A stretch of 64,000 nucleotides of DNA from Flavobacterium oncorhynchi. GTDB taxonomy: Bacteria > Bacteroidota > Bacteroidia > Flavobacteriales > Flavobacteriaceae. The stretch is from the NCBI RefSeq assembly GCF_002217355.1, contig NZ_MUHA01000017.1:1-64000 (forward strand), in the 5' to 3' direction. Positions 43,728 to 54,300 of the stretch are shown here, in pieces. The translations under genes and the position numbers were made by a program. Each line of letters opens with the position of its first letter. The stretch's first letter is position 1. Below the pieces are notes generated by a model. It was given only the letters and a program-made list of their open reading frames with translations, ran no database searches and was not told the DNA's origin.

Positions 43728-44366
43728 TTAATTAGCGCTTAAGTATTCAGCAGTACTTAATCTATCTGCAGACATAGCTTCTTTACCAGCTTCCCAGTTT
43801 GCAGGACAAACTTCACCTTTAGTTTGGATGTGAGTGTAAGCATCAACCATTCTTAAGTATTCGTTTACGTTACGTCCTAATGGCATATCGTTTACACTTT
43901 CGTGGAAGATTTTTCCAGTTTCGTCAATTAAGTAAGTAGCTCTATAAGTTACGTTTGAACCTTCGATGATAACTGAATCAGTATCTTCGCTGTAGCTTGT
44001 AGATTCGATATCAAGAATACCTAAAATGTTAGCTAAGTTACGGTTTGTATCTGCTAAGATTGGGTAAGTAACACCTTCGATTCCACCATTGTTTTTTGGA
44101 GTATTTAACCAAGCAAAGTGAACTTCGTTAGTGTCGCAAGAAGCACCAATTACGATAGTATTTCTTTTTTCGAATTCTGGTAATGCAGCTTGAAAGGCGT
44201 GTAATTCAGTTGGACATACAAAAGTAAAATCTTTTGGGTACCAAAATAAAAGTACTTTTTTATTGTTGTTTACTGCTTCTTCAAAAATGTTGATTTTTAA
44301 ATTGTCACCCATTTCTGAGATAGCATCTACTGCAATACTTGGGAATTTTTTTCCTACTAAAGACAT
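43728..44366 (-). CDS. typical 2-Cys peroxiredoxin (AhpC/Prx1 family)
   Basis: 212 aa. Peroxidatic Cys51 in FTFVCPTELHAF and resolving Cys187 in GEVCPANW mark a typical 2-Cys peroxiredoxin. The C-terminal tail (about 25 residues past the resolving Cys) is long, as in peroxide-sensitive forms. It detoxifies hydrogen peroxide and small organic peroxides in the cytoplasm. It has its own promoter element (44400-44431). Confidence 0.95.
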   Translation of the reverse strand: MSLVGKKFPSIAVDAISEMGDNLKINIFEEAVNNNKKVLLFWYPKDFTFVCPTELHAFQAALPEFEKRNTIVIGASCDTNEVHFAWLNTPKNNGGIEGVTYPILADTNRNLANILGILDIESTSYSEDTDSVIIEGSNVTYRATYLIDETGKIFHESVNDMPLGRNVNEYLRMVDAYTHIQTKGEVCPANWEAGKEAMSADRLSTAEYLSAN

Positions 44367-44399
44367 AATATTCGTTTTACGTTAAAAATTTATTTGATG

Positions 44400-44431
44400 C
44401 AAAAGTAGGACATAACTACAGGTTCTTACAA
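44400..44431 (-). promoter_or_regulatory. promoter of the peroxiredoxin gene
   Basis: On the minus strand TTG, a 21-nt spacer and TACTTTTG fit the Bacteroidota consensus; the -7 element lies about 34 nt before the start codon. Confidence 0.65.
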
Positions 44432-44489
44432 TAAGTTGTGATTATAAAAATTTATAAGTTGATAAGTTTTGATTATGTTATGTTGTAAA

Positions 44490-46103
44490 TTATTGAATAT
44501 CAATATTTACAGGAAGAGTCCCGCTGGTGATAAAATTTTCTAAAAATTGAATTCCTGCCGTTTTTTGGAATTCTTCAAAATCTTGGTACGCCTGAAATAA
44601 TCCTGAAGCCTTTTTAAGATTCGGAATTATAGGTAAAACGTATGGATTTCCAAAAACATAGACGATACATTTTTTTGTTTCAAGCAAATCAGAAAGCAAT
44701 TTTAAAACTTCATTGTCGATTTCGAAATTGTTCATTGGTTTTGCTTTTGGAACAAATAATGAAAGGATTATGGTTTCGAAATTTTCTAATTCTTTTTTAA
44801 TTGTCGTACTATCTGAATCCTCCAGATTTTCAAAAGCAAATTCAGGTGAAGGTAATTTTGTACTTAAGGTTTTGAAGAAGCTGTTTTCGGTATTTTTATA
44901 TAAACTTAGTTTGGCTAGTTTATTGTTCTTTTGAGAGGCAAAAGCTAATTCTGTGCTTGAATTGTCAATGATTTTTGTAATTACATTTTGAGCAATTTCT
45001 AGATTTAGAGCTGCTGTTTTTTCGAAGTTTAATTCGCCCGAAGCAGTAGTATTTCCAGAAAGAATTCCCGCTTTTTCTTTAGCTTTTATAATTCTATTAA
45101 AGCTTTCTTCAATACGTTCTGGCGAAGCATTTTTTAAGATTTCCTGAATTCCTTCAGGTACATTTTCGGCGAAACATAAAACATCATTTCCAGCATTAAA
45201 AGCTTCCCATTCTAAATGTCCTTTGGTTTCGTATAGCTTAGAAACGCTGTGCATATTTAAAGCGTCAGAAATAACCAAACCATCATAACCTAATTTATCA
45301 CGCAATAAATCCTGAATAACTGCTTTTGATAAAGTTGCCGATGTGTCTTTTCCATCATTTAAACTCGGAACGGCCAAATGACCAATCATAATCGAATCGA
45401 CATTATTTTCGATTCCTTTTATGAAAGGATACAATTCGTTTTCCATCAATTCTTCAAGAGTTTCCTTTAAAACCGGTAACCCTAAATGTGAATCAACATT
45501 AGTATTTCCGTGTCCAGGAAAGTGTTTCAGGCAGCCTAAAACGCCAACTTCAGACATTCCTTTTAAATATTCAATCGAAAAATCGGCTACTTTTTCTTTG
45601 TTTTCACCAAAAGATCGATATCCAATAACCGGATTATTTGGGTTATTATTAATGTCTGCCAAAGGCGATAAATTGTACTGAATTCCGGCTGCTTTTAAAT
45701 CTAAACCAATTTGTTTTCCAACTTCGTAAACTAAATTCGATTTGCTTTCAGGCAAAGCACCTAGCGTAATTGCATATGGATATTGCGGCGTTTTTTCGAT
45801 GCGCATTGCCAATCCCCATTCAGCATCAATACTAATTAAGAGGGGAGTAGAAGCTGCTTTTTGATAACGAGCAATCAGTACTTTAATTTTCTCATAGCTG
45901 TCATCGTTAAAAACAACTTTCTTCTTGCTTTCGTAGTTCGTTGCAGCGCTTGCACGACTGTGAAAAAAAGTTAGTCCGCCAATATTATGTTCTTTTATAA
46001 GGCGTTCTGTTTCCTGAATATTTTCTTCGGTATCGTTAATAAAAACGGCAGGAAAAAAGAACTGTCCAATTTTTTGTTTTAATGCTTCGGTTGTGATTTT
46101 CAT
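44490..46103 (-). CDS. nagZ: GH3 beta-N-acetylhexosaminidase, NagZ type with extra C-terminal domain
   Basis: 537 aa from Met 46103, two bases after the GNAT stop; the open frame to 46127 overlaps GNAT. The NagZ signature KHFPGHGNTNVDSHLGLP occupies residues 193-210 with the His206 acid/base, and the nucleophile Asp280 is in VISDALNM. No signal peptide is present, so it is cytoplasmic and should remove GlcNAc from GlcNAc-anhydroMurNAc fragments. NagZ of enterobacteria ends at about 340 residues. Here a second alpha/beta domain (about 370-537) is added, as in other GH3 enzymes of Bacteroidota and Bacillus. Confidence 0.92.
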   Translation of the reverse strand: MKITTEALKQKIGQFFFPAVFINDTEENIQETERLIKEHNIGGLTFFHSRASAATNYESKKKVVFNDDSYEKIKVLIARYQKAASTPLLISIDAEWGLAMRIEKTPQYPYAITLGALPESKSNLVYEVGKQIGLDLKAAGIQYNLSPLADINNNPNNPVIGYRSFGENKEKVADFSIEYLKGMSEVGVLGCLKHFPGHGNTNVDSHLGLPVLKETLEELMENELYPFIKGIENNVDSIMIGHLAVPSLNDGKDTSATLSKAVIQDLLRDKLGYDGLVISDALNMHSVSKLYETKGHLEWEAFNAGNDVLCFAENVPEGIQEILKNASPERIEESFNRIIKAKEKAGILSGNTTASGELNFEKTAALNLEIAQNVITKIIDNSSTELAFASQKNNKLAKLSLYKNTENSFFKTLSTKLPSPEFAFENLEDSDSTTIKKELENFETIILSLFVPKAKPMNNFEIDNEVLKLLSDLLETKKCIVYVFGNPYVLPIIPNLKKASGLFQAYQDFEEFQKTAGIQFLENFITSGTLPVNIDIQ

Positions 46104-46105
46104 TT

Positions 46106-46555
46106 TTATAAAGTCTTTTTCATACATACACTATTATCGACCTTTTCGTAAGGCGGATAATTTGGAATGATGGTATAGTTTAATTTTTGATATAGATTTA
46201 TGGCTTCTGGCTGGTTTTTGCCCGTTTCCAGAATAGTGTGTTTGTATTTTACTTCGGCTGCCCAAATTTCTAATTCGGCCAATACTTTTGAGGCTATTCC
46301 TTTTTTTCGATAGTCAGGATGAACATACATTCGTTTAATTTCGACCGTATCTGATTCTTTTTCTCTAAAAGCACCACATCCAACCGCTTTATCATTTTCA
46401 TAAAAAACGACAACATGTTTTATTTTATCGGTTTTGTTAAATTGATTGTAAAATGCATGATCATCGCCGTCTCTAATGGCTAAATCTTGATCTAATAAAA
46501 CAACCAGATTTTTAAAATCGATATTGTCAGAATTTGTGCGTTTTATGGTAATCAT
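46106..46555 (-). CDS. GNAT-family N-acetyltransferase
   Basis: 149 aa single GNAT domain. The acetyl-CoA loop is in MYVHPDYRKKGIASKVLAELEIWA (R/Q-x-x-G-x-A form), and the last strand has EAINLYQKLNYTIIP. The substrate cannot be read from sequence. It lies between a TPR-like gene and nagZ (2-bp spacing to nagZ) in the presumed peptidoglycan-turnover operon, so an amino sugar or peptide amine would be a reasonable guess. Confidence 0.88.
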   Translation of the reverse strand: MITIKRTNSDNIDFKNLVVLLDQDLAIRDGDDHAFYNQFNKTDKIKHVVVFYENDKAVGCGAFREKESDTVEIKRMYVHPDYRKKGIASKVLAELEIWAAEVKYKHTILETGKNQPEAINLYQKLNYTIIPNYPPYEKVDNSVCMKKTL

Positions 46556-46582
46556 GATTTCTGAAATAGTGTAAAATCGCTT

Positions 46583-46924
46583 TTATTTTAGTTTTGCTTT
46601 CTTTTGTTTTGTCAATTGCTTTTTCGTTTCAATTGCTTTTTCCAGTCGGTTTTTAAAACGGAAAAGTTTTGGCAAACCTTCGATTCTGTCTTCGATTGTA
46701 ATCGCTTCATAAACAATAATAGCTTTTTCTAAAACTCGAATTTCATTGTCTAGATCGAGCTGATTTTTGTAAATAGCGGCAAGGCGATCATAAGAATGAT
46801 TTCCTTTAAAACCTTCTTCTATGTTTTCTTCGTATAACGCAATTGCTTTTTCAATTTCTCCAGCTTTTTCAAATTCAATTGCTTTCAGGTTTCTTTCGGC
46901 CTGTTTAGTTTCATTGATTTCCAT
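46583..46924 (-). CDS. small TPR-like helical protein
   Basis: 113 aa, without signal peptide, predicted as helix pairs. EKAGEIEKAIALYEENIEEGFKGNHSYDRLAAIYKN and LDNEIRVLEKAI look like one and a half to two tetratricopeptide repeats, followed by a very Lys-rich tail (KQLTKQKKAKLK). I do not recognise a specific function. It lies 21 bp after ampG and 27 bp before the GNAT gene in the same strand. Confidence 0.8.
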   Translation of the reverse strand: MEINETKQAERNLKAIEFEKAGEIEKAIALYEENIEEGFKGNHSYDRLAAIYKNQLDLDNEIRVLEKAIIVYEAITIEDRIEGLPKLFRFKNRLEKAIETKKQLTKQKKAKLK

Positions 46925-46945
46925 GGGCGTTATATGGTATAGCGT

Positions 46946-48268
46946 TTATTCTATTTTTTTACCGAAATCTTTCGGGAAATCTAAAAATCTAGAAAGTATT
47001 AAACCTGGAATTGTAGCTAATAATACCCAGATAAAGAAATTCTCGTAACCTAGATATTTTTGTATAAACCCGCTTAACATTCCCGGAAGCATCATTCCTA
47101 AAGCCATAAAACCAGTTGCAAGAGCGTAATGTGCTGTTTTCGATTCTCCTTCGGCAACATGTATTAAATACATCATAAACCCTGTAAAACCAAAACCATA
47201 TCCAAACTGCTCAAGAACAACCGTTATACAGGTATAGAGATTTAGAGGAGAGTTAATTTCGAAAAAATAGAGATTTAAATGCAGATGAAAAATTTCTTCA
47301 GGTTGAAAATGCGCTAATCCAATAAAACCTATAATAGGTAAATGCATGGCAAGAAACATAGGAAGCATCCATTTTGTAAGTCCATGTTTAGAGATTGCAA
47401 TTCCGCCTAAAATTCCTCCAACGGTTAAAGCAAAAATACCCAAAGTTCCATAGATTATTCCAACTGCTTCTGTATCTAATCCCATTCCGCCTAATTCTTT
47501 TCCGTCAAGTAAAAATGGGCTTAACATTTTTAAAAGCTGAGATTCTCCAAGTCTGAAAACAAGGATAAAAGCCAAAATTAAACCAATTTGTTTTTTTTGA
47601 AAGAAGCTGATAAATACCGTTGCAAAGCTTTGGTGCTGCTGTGCTTTTTTATCCTTTTCGGATGCGTTTATTTCATTTTTTGGCGTGAAGATAAAGTTGT
47701 AAGCAGTTATAAATGTCATTAATAAACCAACAGCAATCATGGTATAGGACCAAGCTTTGGTATTGTCGCTATATTTATGTTCTAGATAACCTGCAAAAAG
47801 TACAATTAATCCATTTCCTGCTAACATCGAAAGTCTGTAAAAAGTACTTCTGATTCCGAGGAAAAAAGATTGCTGTTCTTTTGGTAAAACCAATAAATAA
47901 AAGCCATCGCTGGCAATATCATTTGAAGCCGATGCAAAAGCAGCGACCCAAAAAATAGCCAGTGTCATTATAAAGAAGCCATTGAGCGGAATTGTAAATC
48001 CTACGAGTAAAAATGCAATTGAAATTAATAACTGCATCGATAAAAACCATTTTCTTTTGGTTCCGGTTAAATCAATAAAAGGGCTCCATAAAGGTTTAAT
48101 TACCCACGGAAGATATAATAAACTGGTGTAAACACCAATGTCTTCATTTGAAATTCCTAAGTTTTTGTACATAATTACCGAAACAGAGATAATTACGGCG
48201 TATGGTAATCCAGAGGCAAAGTTAAGAAGCGGGATCCAAAACCAAGGAGAGTGATTATCTGTTTTCAT
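46946..48268 (-). CDS. AmpG-like muropeptide permease (MFS)
   Basis: 440 aa with about 12 membrane segments. The N-terminus FWIPLLNFASGLPYAVIISVSVIMYKNLGIS and the loop YLPWVIKPLWSPFIDLTGTKRKWF are typical of AmpG-type PAT transporters, as is ASNDIASDGFYLLVLPKEQQSFFLGIRSTFYR. AmpG imports GlcNAc-anhydroMurNAc peptides. Its reading frame overlaps the upstream glycoside-hydrolase-like gene by 14 bp, and NagZ, which acts on AmpG cargo, is in the same operon. Confidence 0.87.
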   Translation of the reverse strand: MKTDNHSPWFWIPLLNFASGLPYAVIISVSVIMYKNLGISNEDIGVYTSLLYLPWVIKPLWSPFIDLTGTKRKWFLSMQLLISIAFLLVGFTIPLNGFFIMTLAIFWVAAFASASNDIASDGFYLLVLPKEQQSFFLGIRSTFYRLSMLAGNGLIVLFAGYLEHKYSDNTKAWSYTMIAVGLLMTFITAYNFIFTPKNEINASEKDKKAQQHQSFATVFISFFQKKQIGLILAFILVFRLGESQLLKMLSPFLLDGKELGGMGLDTEAVGIIYGTLGIFALTVGGILGGIAISKHGLTKWMLPMFLAMHLPIIGFIGLAHFQPEEIFHLHLNLYFFEINSPLNLYTCITVVLEQFGYGFGFTGFMMYLIHVAEGESKTAHYALATGFMALGMMLPGMLSGFIQKYLGYENFFIWVLLATIPGLILSRFLDFPKDFGKKIE

Positions 48269-49826
48269 TAGGTTGGGCAGGTAAATAGATTTTAAAATTC
48301 TTTTTTAAGTCAACAGCGGTTGGAGTGCTTTCATTGGCGTAATAGTCAATAAAGGTAACTGCGCAGGCTTTATATGGTCTGATTTTTTCAGCAGGAATTG
48401 AAAATGAAATAACACCATCTTTTTCAATCACTCTTATTTTGTCGATTATTTTCGTTGCATCGTTAATATCAACTTTTGAAATATGATCGCCTCCATAAAT
48501 TACAATGTAACGCACATTTGTATTAAGCGGATTTTTTAAGCTGAATGAATATTTTGTACTGTCTTTTACAAATTCAGTAACAACAGGCGTATCAATTATA
48601 ATGTGTTTTAAATTAGGAACAGCCGCAGGAATTGCAGGATATTTATATTGATTTTCTTCTAAAATTCGGGCAACATCAAAGTTTTTATTCATAAACCATT
48701 TTGAGCTGAAATAAGCGCTGCCTGATACATTTTTGAAAGTTCTTGCAAAGTCGACTTGCGTTGGAATTTCATTGGCAAAATTCCAGCTTTTATCGCCGTC
48801 ACCTCTAATTTTATAAGAAGCGTGTCCAATATAAATAGCAGTATTATTGGAGTTCTCTGACCACCATTTTACCAATTTTGAGTACGAAGCTCTTGGATTA
48901 TTCATGCTCCAATATAATTGTGGTAAAATATAATCGATCCACTTTTGATCCATCCATAAAAGAGGATCAGCATATAAATCGTCATAGTTTGATGTTGATT
49001 GTGTTTCAGAACCTCTTGGATCTTGTGTTTTATTTCTCCAAACCCCAAATGGGCTAATTCCGAATTGAACCCACGGCTTGCTTTCTTTTATTGTAGTCGA
49101 AATGGTATGTACAAAATTGCTCACATTTGCACGACGCCAGTCAGAACGGCTTAAGCCTGAACCATATTTTTTGAAGGAAGCGTTATCATTAAAAACTTTT
49201 CCAGGAATTGTATACGGGTAAAAATAATCATCAAAATGAATGGCATCAATATCGTATTTATCAACTACTTCTTTAACCACTTTGGTTAAATGTTCTTGAA
49301 CTTCAGGTAAAGCTGGATCATAATACCATTTTCCGCCATATTCAATCATCCATTCTGGATGTTTGAAAAGATCATGATTTGGACTCAATTGCTGCTTATT
49401 TAAATCGAAAGTGGCACGATATGGATTCAGCCATGCGTGAAATTCAAAGCCTCTGCTATGTGCTTCTTCAATCATCCAAGCCAAAGTATCATAATATGGA
49501 TTTGGTGCCTGACCTTCTTTTCCTGTCAAAAATCTTGACCAAGGTGCTAGTTCTGTTGGGTAAATAGCATCACCTACACTTCTAATTTGAACAATTACAG
49601 CATTGTAATTTAGTTTTTTATAGGTGTTTAAAATTTCTAAATAGTCAGCTTTTTCTTTTTCAACATTATCAATTGATGTTTTAGGCCAGTCGATGTTTAC
49701 CACGGTGGCGATCCAAACACCTCTAAATTCATTTTTAGGATGCATTACTTTTTCTTGTGAAAAGGATTTCCATCCGAAGAAAAATAAAAATAGTATTGAG
49801 AACAGTAAGTGCTGGTTTTTATGCAT
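48255..49826 (-). CDS. GHL10-family secreted glycoside hydrolase (DigH/YddW-like)
   Basis: 523 aa with a signal peptide (...GWKSFSQ). The GHL10 (DUF187) barrel spans about residues 30-350. Landmarks are EFRGVWIATVVNIDWPK, LNYNAVIVQIRSVGDAIYPTELAPWS, HAWLNPYRA, YDIDAIHFDDYFYPY and the C-terminal part of the barrel with DYILPQLYWSMN. A beta-sandwich follows to the end. E. coli DigH (YddW), from the same family, cuts denuded peptidoglycan glycan strands. Overlap with an AmpG-like gene suggests the same job in the periplasm here. Confidence 0.88.
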   Translation of the reverse strand: MHKNQHLLFSILFLFFFGWKSFSQEKVMHPKNEFRGVWIATVVNIDWPKTSIDNVEKEKADYLEILNTYKKLNYNAVIVQIRSVGDAIYPTELAPWSRFLTGKEGQAPNPYYDTLAWMIEEAHSRGFEFHAWLNPYRATFDLNKQQLSPNHDLFKHPEWMIEYGGKWYYDPALPEVQEHLTKVVKEVVDKYDIDAIHFDDYFYPYTIPGKVFNDNASFKKYGSGLSRSDWRRANVSNFVHTISTTIKESKPWVQFGISPFGVWRNKTQDPRGSETQSTSNYDDLYADPLLWMDQKWIDYILPQLYWSMNNPRASYSKLVKWWSENSNNTAIYIGHASYKIRGDGDKSWNFANEIPTQVDFARTFKNVSGSAYFSSKWFMNKNFDVARILEENQYKYPAIPAAVPNLKHIIIDTPVVTEFVKDSTKYSFSLKNPLNTNVRYIVIYGGDHISKVDINDATKIIDKIRVIEKDGVISFSIPAEKIRPYKACAVTFIDYYANESTPTAVDLKKNFKIYLPAQPNENR

Positions 49827-50034
49827 TTCAATCTTTTTTAACAGAAACCAAAAATAGTTTTTTTAATGGATTATAATAAATAATTCAGAAATTATAATTT
49901 CAACGTTATTTGTGCGGATTTCTTACAATTGGTTTTTGTTTTTTATGACAGTTTTTACCGATTTTGAGTTTTTGGCAATTACTGTTTGATATTACTAGTT
50001 TTTATGATAATAAATTAAATGTATTTAGAAGATA

Positions 50035-50066
50035 AAAATCGAGGCGTAACTAAACGCCTCGATTTT
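50035..50066 (-). terminator. terminator after the orphan SusD gene
   Basis: AAAATCGAGGCGT and ACGCCTCGATTTT form a 13-bp perfect stem with a 6-nt loop directly after the SusD stop. Confidence 0.92.
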
Positions 50067-50074
50067 AATAGATC

Positions 50075-51352
50075 TTATATTGCAGGATCTGGAGGTGTAT
50101 TCGTATTGTTGTTTCTTTCAGAATCTGGATACGGATACCAATTACGGTTTCTTTCTGCACCAGGAGTTCCTGCACCTGGACGCTCGAATCTTCGGCTGTC
50201 TTCTAGTTTTAAACTTGACATGTACATTTCGATACAGCGATTTCTATAAATCTCAGTTAAAATAGCAGGTTTAGTCAGTGCTCCAGCGTATGGCGGCAGA
50301 TTTGCTCCAATTCCGTAAGTATCTCCTGCAGCGGTTTTAGTCAAAACTTTGTTTAATTCTATAACGGCTTGAGGCAGATTGTCTTTTCTAGCATAAGCTT
50401 CTGCTGTAATTAGCGTCATTTCGCCTGGTAAATAAACAGGAATTGGTTTAAGATTAGTATCAAAAAAACCAGTTGCAACTGTAGGATTTGAACCCGGTTT
50501 AATGTAGAAATTTAACCTTCCGTCAGAACTAGAAGGGGCTAAAGCTGCAGGCAGACCTAAGGTTAAATCAACAGGCTGAAATACATTGTTTGTAGTTATA
50601 GAGATATAAGCAATTGGATTTGGACTAATTTGGTCGAAAGCAAATACTGATTTTACAGCAAGATCAACTTTGGCAGCATATGCGATAGCATTATCATAAT
50701 CTCCTGCCATTAAATAAGTTCTTGCTAGAAGAGCATAGACTGTGTTTTTGTAATTAACAGTGCTTACTAAACCAGTAACTCCAGTTGCTTTGTCTAAAAT
50801 AGGTTCTGTAGCTTTTAGAATTTTTATAGCTTCAGCTAAAACATCGGCTCTCGTATCAAAAGTGGCATTTTTTCCTGTTTTTAGAGGAACACTTTGAAAA
50901 TACTGAACCATTGTAGTTATTGCCATTGCTTTGAAAATAGTAGCGTGAACGAGAACGCTCGCTTTTTCAGTTTCGGCAGTTAAAACATCAATATGATCAA
51001 TAACTTTTTGCGATTCTGATTTAATAACAAGGCATTGCGACCATAGATTATTTACTACGTTATTTTTAGTAGAAAGTACTTCGCCGCCCACAGAAAGTTC
51101 ACCTTCGTCAACATTTCCTGCATTTAGCAGTCGGAGTTCTTTTGTTGTAAATCCGTTTCCAGTAATAGTATTGTAAACAGGGCTGGTTCTGTCAATAGTC
51201 CAAAGTTGCTGCAATCCGTTTGCAGCACCAATAATTCCTTCTCTAGAACCAAAAACTAAATCCTGAGAGGGTTTGGTTGGATCCAAATACTCTTCGTTGC
51301 AGCTTATTAAAAGTGTTGCAAAGGCTACTATAGGGATGAATATTTTTTTCAT
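50075..51352 (-). CDS. SusD-like lipoprotein of the second SusC/D pair
   Basis: 425 aa with lipobox LISC (Cys18). SusD/RagB features include YLDPTKPSQDLVFGSREGIIGAANGLQQLW near the N-terminus, TTMVQYFQSVPL, ARTYLMAGDYDNAIAYA, EMTLITAEAYARKDNLPQA and a C-terminal RNRCIEMYMSSLKLEDSRRFERPG. It is shorter than most SusD proteins (500 or more residues). It follows SusC with a 15-bp gap and is followed by a strong terminator. No glycoside hydrolase gene accompanies it, so the ligand is unknown. Confidence 0.92.
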   Translation of the reverse strand: MKKIFIPIVAFATLLISCNEEYLDPTKPSQDLVFGSREGIIGAANGLQQLWTIDRTSPVYNTITGNGFTTKELRLLNAGNVDEGELSVGGEVLSTKNNVVNNLWSQCLVIKSESQKVIDHIDVLTAETEKASVLVHATIFKAMAITTMVQYFQSVPLKTGKNATFDTRADVLAEAIKILKATEPILDKATGVTGLVSTVNYKNTVYALLARTYLMAGDYDNAIAYAAKVDLAVKSVFAFDQISPNPIAYISITTNNVFQPVDLTLGLPAALAPSSSDGRLNFYIKPGSNPTVATGFFDTNLKPIPVYLPGEMTLITAEAYARKDNLPQAVIELNKVLTKTAAGDTYGIGANLPPYAGALTKPAILTEIYRNRCIEMYMSSLKLEDSRRFERPGAGTPGAERNRNWYPYPDSERNNNTNTPPDPAI

Positions 51353-51367
51353 AATATTTTTATTTGA

Positions 51368-54300
51368 TTAAAATTGAACTTTTACTGCCAATGAGTATGA
51401 ACTAGGAATTGGCACTGTTCCAAAATTGTATTTCGCCACCGAAGATTGTCCGCCAGAATTTGTTTCTGGATCGAAACTCGTAAAATTATCCCATGAAATT
51501 AGGTTTCTTCCGCTTGCAGTAATCACTAAATCATCAAAGAAACTATTTAATTTTCCAAAAGAATAGTTTAAAGATACCTCTCTTAATTTTAGGTAGCTTC
51601 CGTCTACAACTCTAAACTCTTCGATGTTGTAAACAGACCAAATGTATCCGCGAGGTAATTCTCCGTTAAGTTCTTTAGCAACTAATGTTCCAGAACCTAC
51701 ACCTTGTCTTGTTCTGTAATCTGCATCAAAAACATCTACGCCTTGTACGCCATCAAATAATACAGATAAACCAAATTTTTTGTAATTCAGATTTGTTCCG
51801 AAAGAAATAATATAATCTGGATTTGGGTTTCCAATTTGTTTGTTTAAAATTGTTCCTGTAGGCTGTCCAGAAGCATCTCTTTGCGGAGCTCCAGTATTTA
51901 CGTCTCCTTTTTCAGTTTGCGGATAACCAGTTGGCGTAAGTAATAAGCTGCCGTCAGCATTTCTAGCAAAGTACGTACCATAGAAAATACCAATTGGCTG
52001 GTTCATTTCAACAAAAACAGGTGCTCCAGCTAAATTGCTGTCTAGTTTAAAACGCTGCTGCGGTAGGCCGGTTACTTTATTTCGGTTGCTGCTGTAGTTT
52101 ACAAAAACATCAAGATGCAGGTTTTCTTTTTTGATAAGATCATATTTAAGGTTTACTTCAAAACCTTTATTGTTCATTTGACCAATGTTCTTAATTGTAT
52201 TTGTAGCACCTTCAGAAGCTGCTAATTGAACTGGCAGTAACAAATCATCAATATCAGCATTATAATAACTGAATGATAAATTCAAACGATCTTTTATAAA
52301 ACCAAAATCACCACCTATTTCATAAGTAACACTTTGTTCTGGTTTTAAATCAAGATTTCCTTGTTTGAAACCTTCAATAGTAAAAGTACTATTTCCTAAA
52401 AGCGTTCCTGTAGAGTAATTTGTAAAACGAGCATATGGTTTAATAGCAGTTAAACTTCCTGATTTTCCCCATGAACCTCTAAGTCTCGCTGAACTTACAA
52501 CATCATGAATACCTTCCATGAATTTTTCGTCAGAAAGGACATAACTTAAACTTGCTTTTGGATAAAACTGAGATCTATTGTCTTTAGAAAAAATAGTCGA
52601 AGCATCTTGTCTTCCTGCCAAAGTAATGTATAATTTGTCTTTATAACCAATAGTTTCCTGAAGGTAAAAACCCCATAAATTGTATTTTGACTGACTTGAA
52701 CTTGGTGAACCAGGAATCAAGGTATTGAAAGCATTTATAGTTTCAATAAATGGTTTTAAGTTACGTCCTTCAACAGCAGCAAAATTATCACGATACGTTT
52801 GTACGTTGTAACCTCCGTAAGTTGTTGCTTTCCATTTGTCGTTTATATTCCAAAGGTATCTTAAGTTCAAGTCATTATTAAATTGAACCACTCTGTTAGT
52901 CGCTTCAGAAACATAACCGTCATTATAATAAGCAGGATTAACTACATATGGATATCTCGGAATAAATACGTTTCCTCTTTGGTTATAATTGTCGACACCA
53001 AAAATCATATCAGCATTGAAATTTTTAAAAGGAACATAATTTAATTGTAAGTCCGAAATAATACGATCTGTATTTTGTTTGATTTTAAAAGTTTCTATAA
53101 TAGAAAGCGGATTAACTCTATTAGGGTCAACTGCTAATAAGTTGCCGTTAGCATCTCTTTTATTAATATCATAAGTATTATTGGTAATATTTATAGCATT
53201 AATTGGGCTCCAGAAAACGTTTCCATCTGGTTTTTCGTTTGAAGCAGAATTAATATAATTTAAACCAACAGTCGCAGATAATTTTGAATTAAAGTCATGT
53301 TTTAATCTTACTTTTGCACCTGCTCTTTTAAAATCGGTGTTTTTTATAATTCCTTCGTTTACTAAATAACCAAGCGATGCAAAGTATTTTGTTTTTTCAT
53401 CTCCGCCTTGTAATGAGAAATAAGTATCTGTTCCAACACCAGTTGTAAAAATGTCATCTTGATAATCGTAACGTTGTACATCTATAGTTCTAGTTTCAAG
53501 ATCTCTTCCTAATACATTTACAGTAGTTGGACTTTTAGGATTTCCTTGAATAGGGAATAATGCAGGTGAAGCATTTACAAACTGTTTGTTTGAAGTATTC
53601 AGATCAAGTTTTTTTCGAATTGAATTAGAAGTTACACTAGTAGAAAAAGTATATCTTGTTTCGCCGGCAACACCTTTTTTGGTTGTAATTAAAACCACAC
53701 CATTAGCTGCTCTCGATCCGTAAATTGCAGCGGCAGCGCCACCGTTCAATACTTCGATACTTTGAATGTCGTTAGGGTTAATATCAGACGATCTGTTTTG
53801 ACCAATCTGCATATTAGAATTTCCAGTTGTTACATTTAAGTTCGTTACGTTTGTTGTTGCATTGTTTAAAACAACTCCATCAATAACATACAACGGATCT
53901 GAAGAACCTAAAATAGACGATGTTCCTCTAAGTTTAATACTAAAACCTCCAGCAGGATCACCTGAGTTTTGAGAAACCTGAGCCCCTGCAATTTTACCTT
54001 GTAACGCAGTCGAAAGTCCGCCTGGCTGTGCTTTTATCAAGTCTTCGCCTTTTAAACTTGTAACGGCGTTTCCTAACTCTTTACGAGTAGCGCGTACAGT
54101 AGATCCAAGTACCACAACTTCAGAAAGAGTGTTGGTTTCTTCCGCCAGTCTTAGATTAATTACACTAGTGCCGCTGGAAATTTTGACCTTTTTAGTACCA
54201 AAGCCAACAAAACTAAAAATCAATGTTTCGTTTTCATTTGCAGAAATGCTGAATTTTCCGTCTAAATCGGTTACGGTGCTTTTGGAAGTTCCTTCTATTA

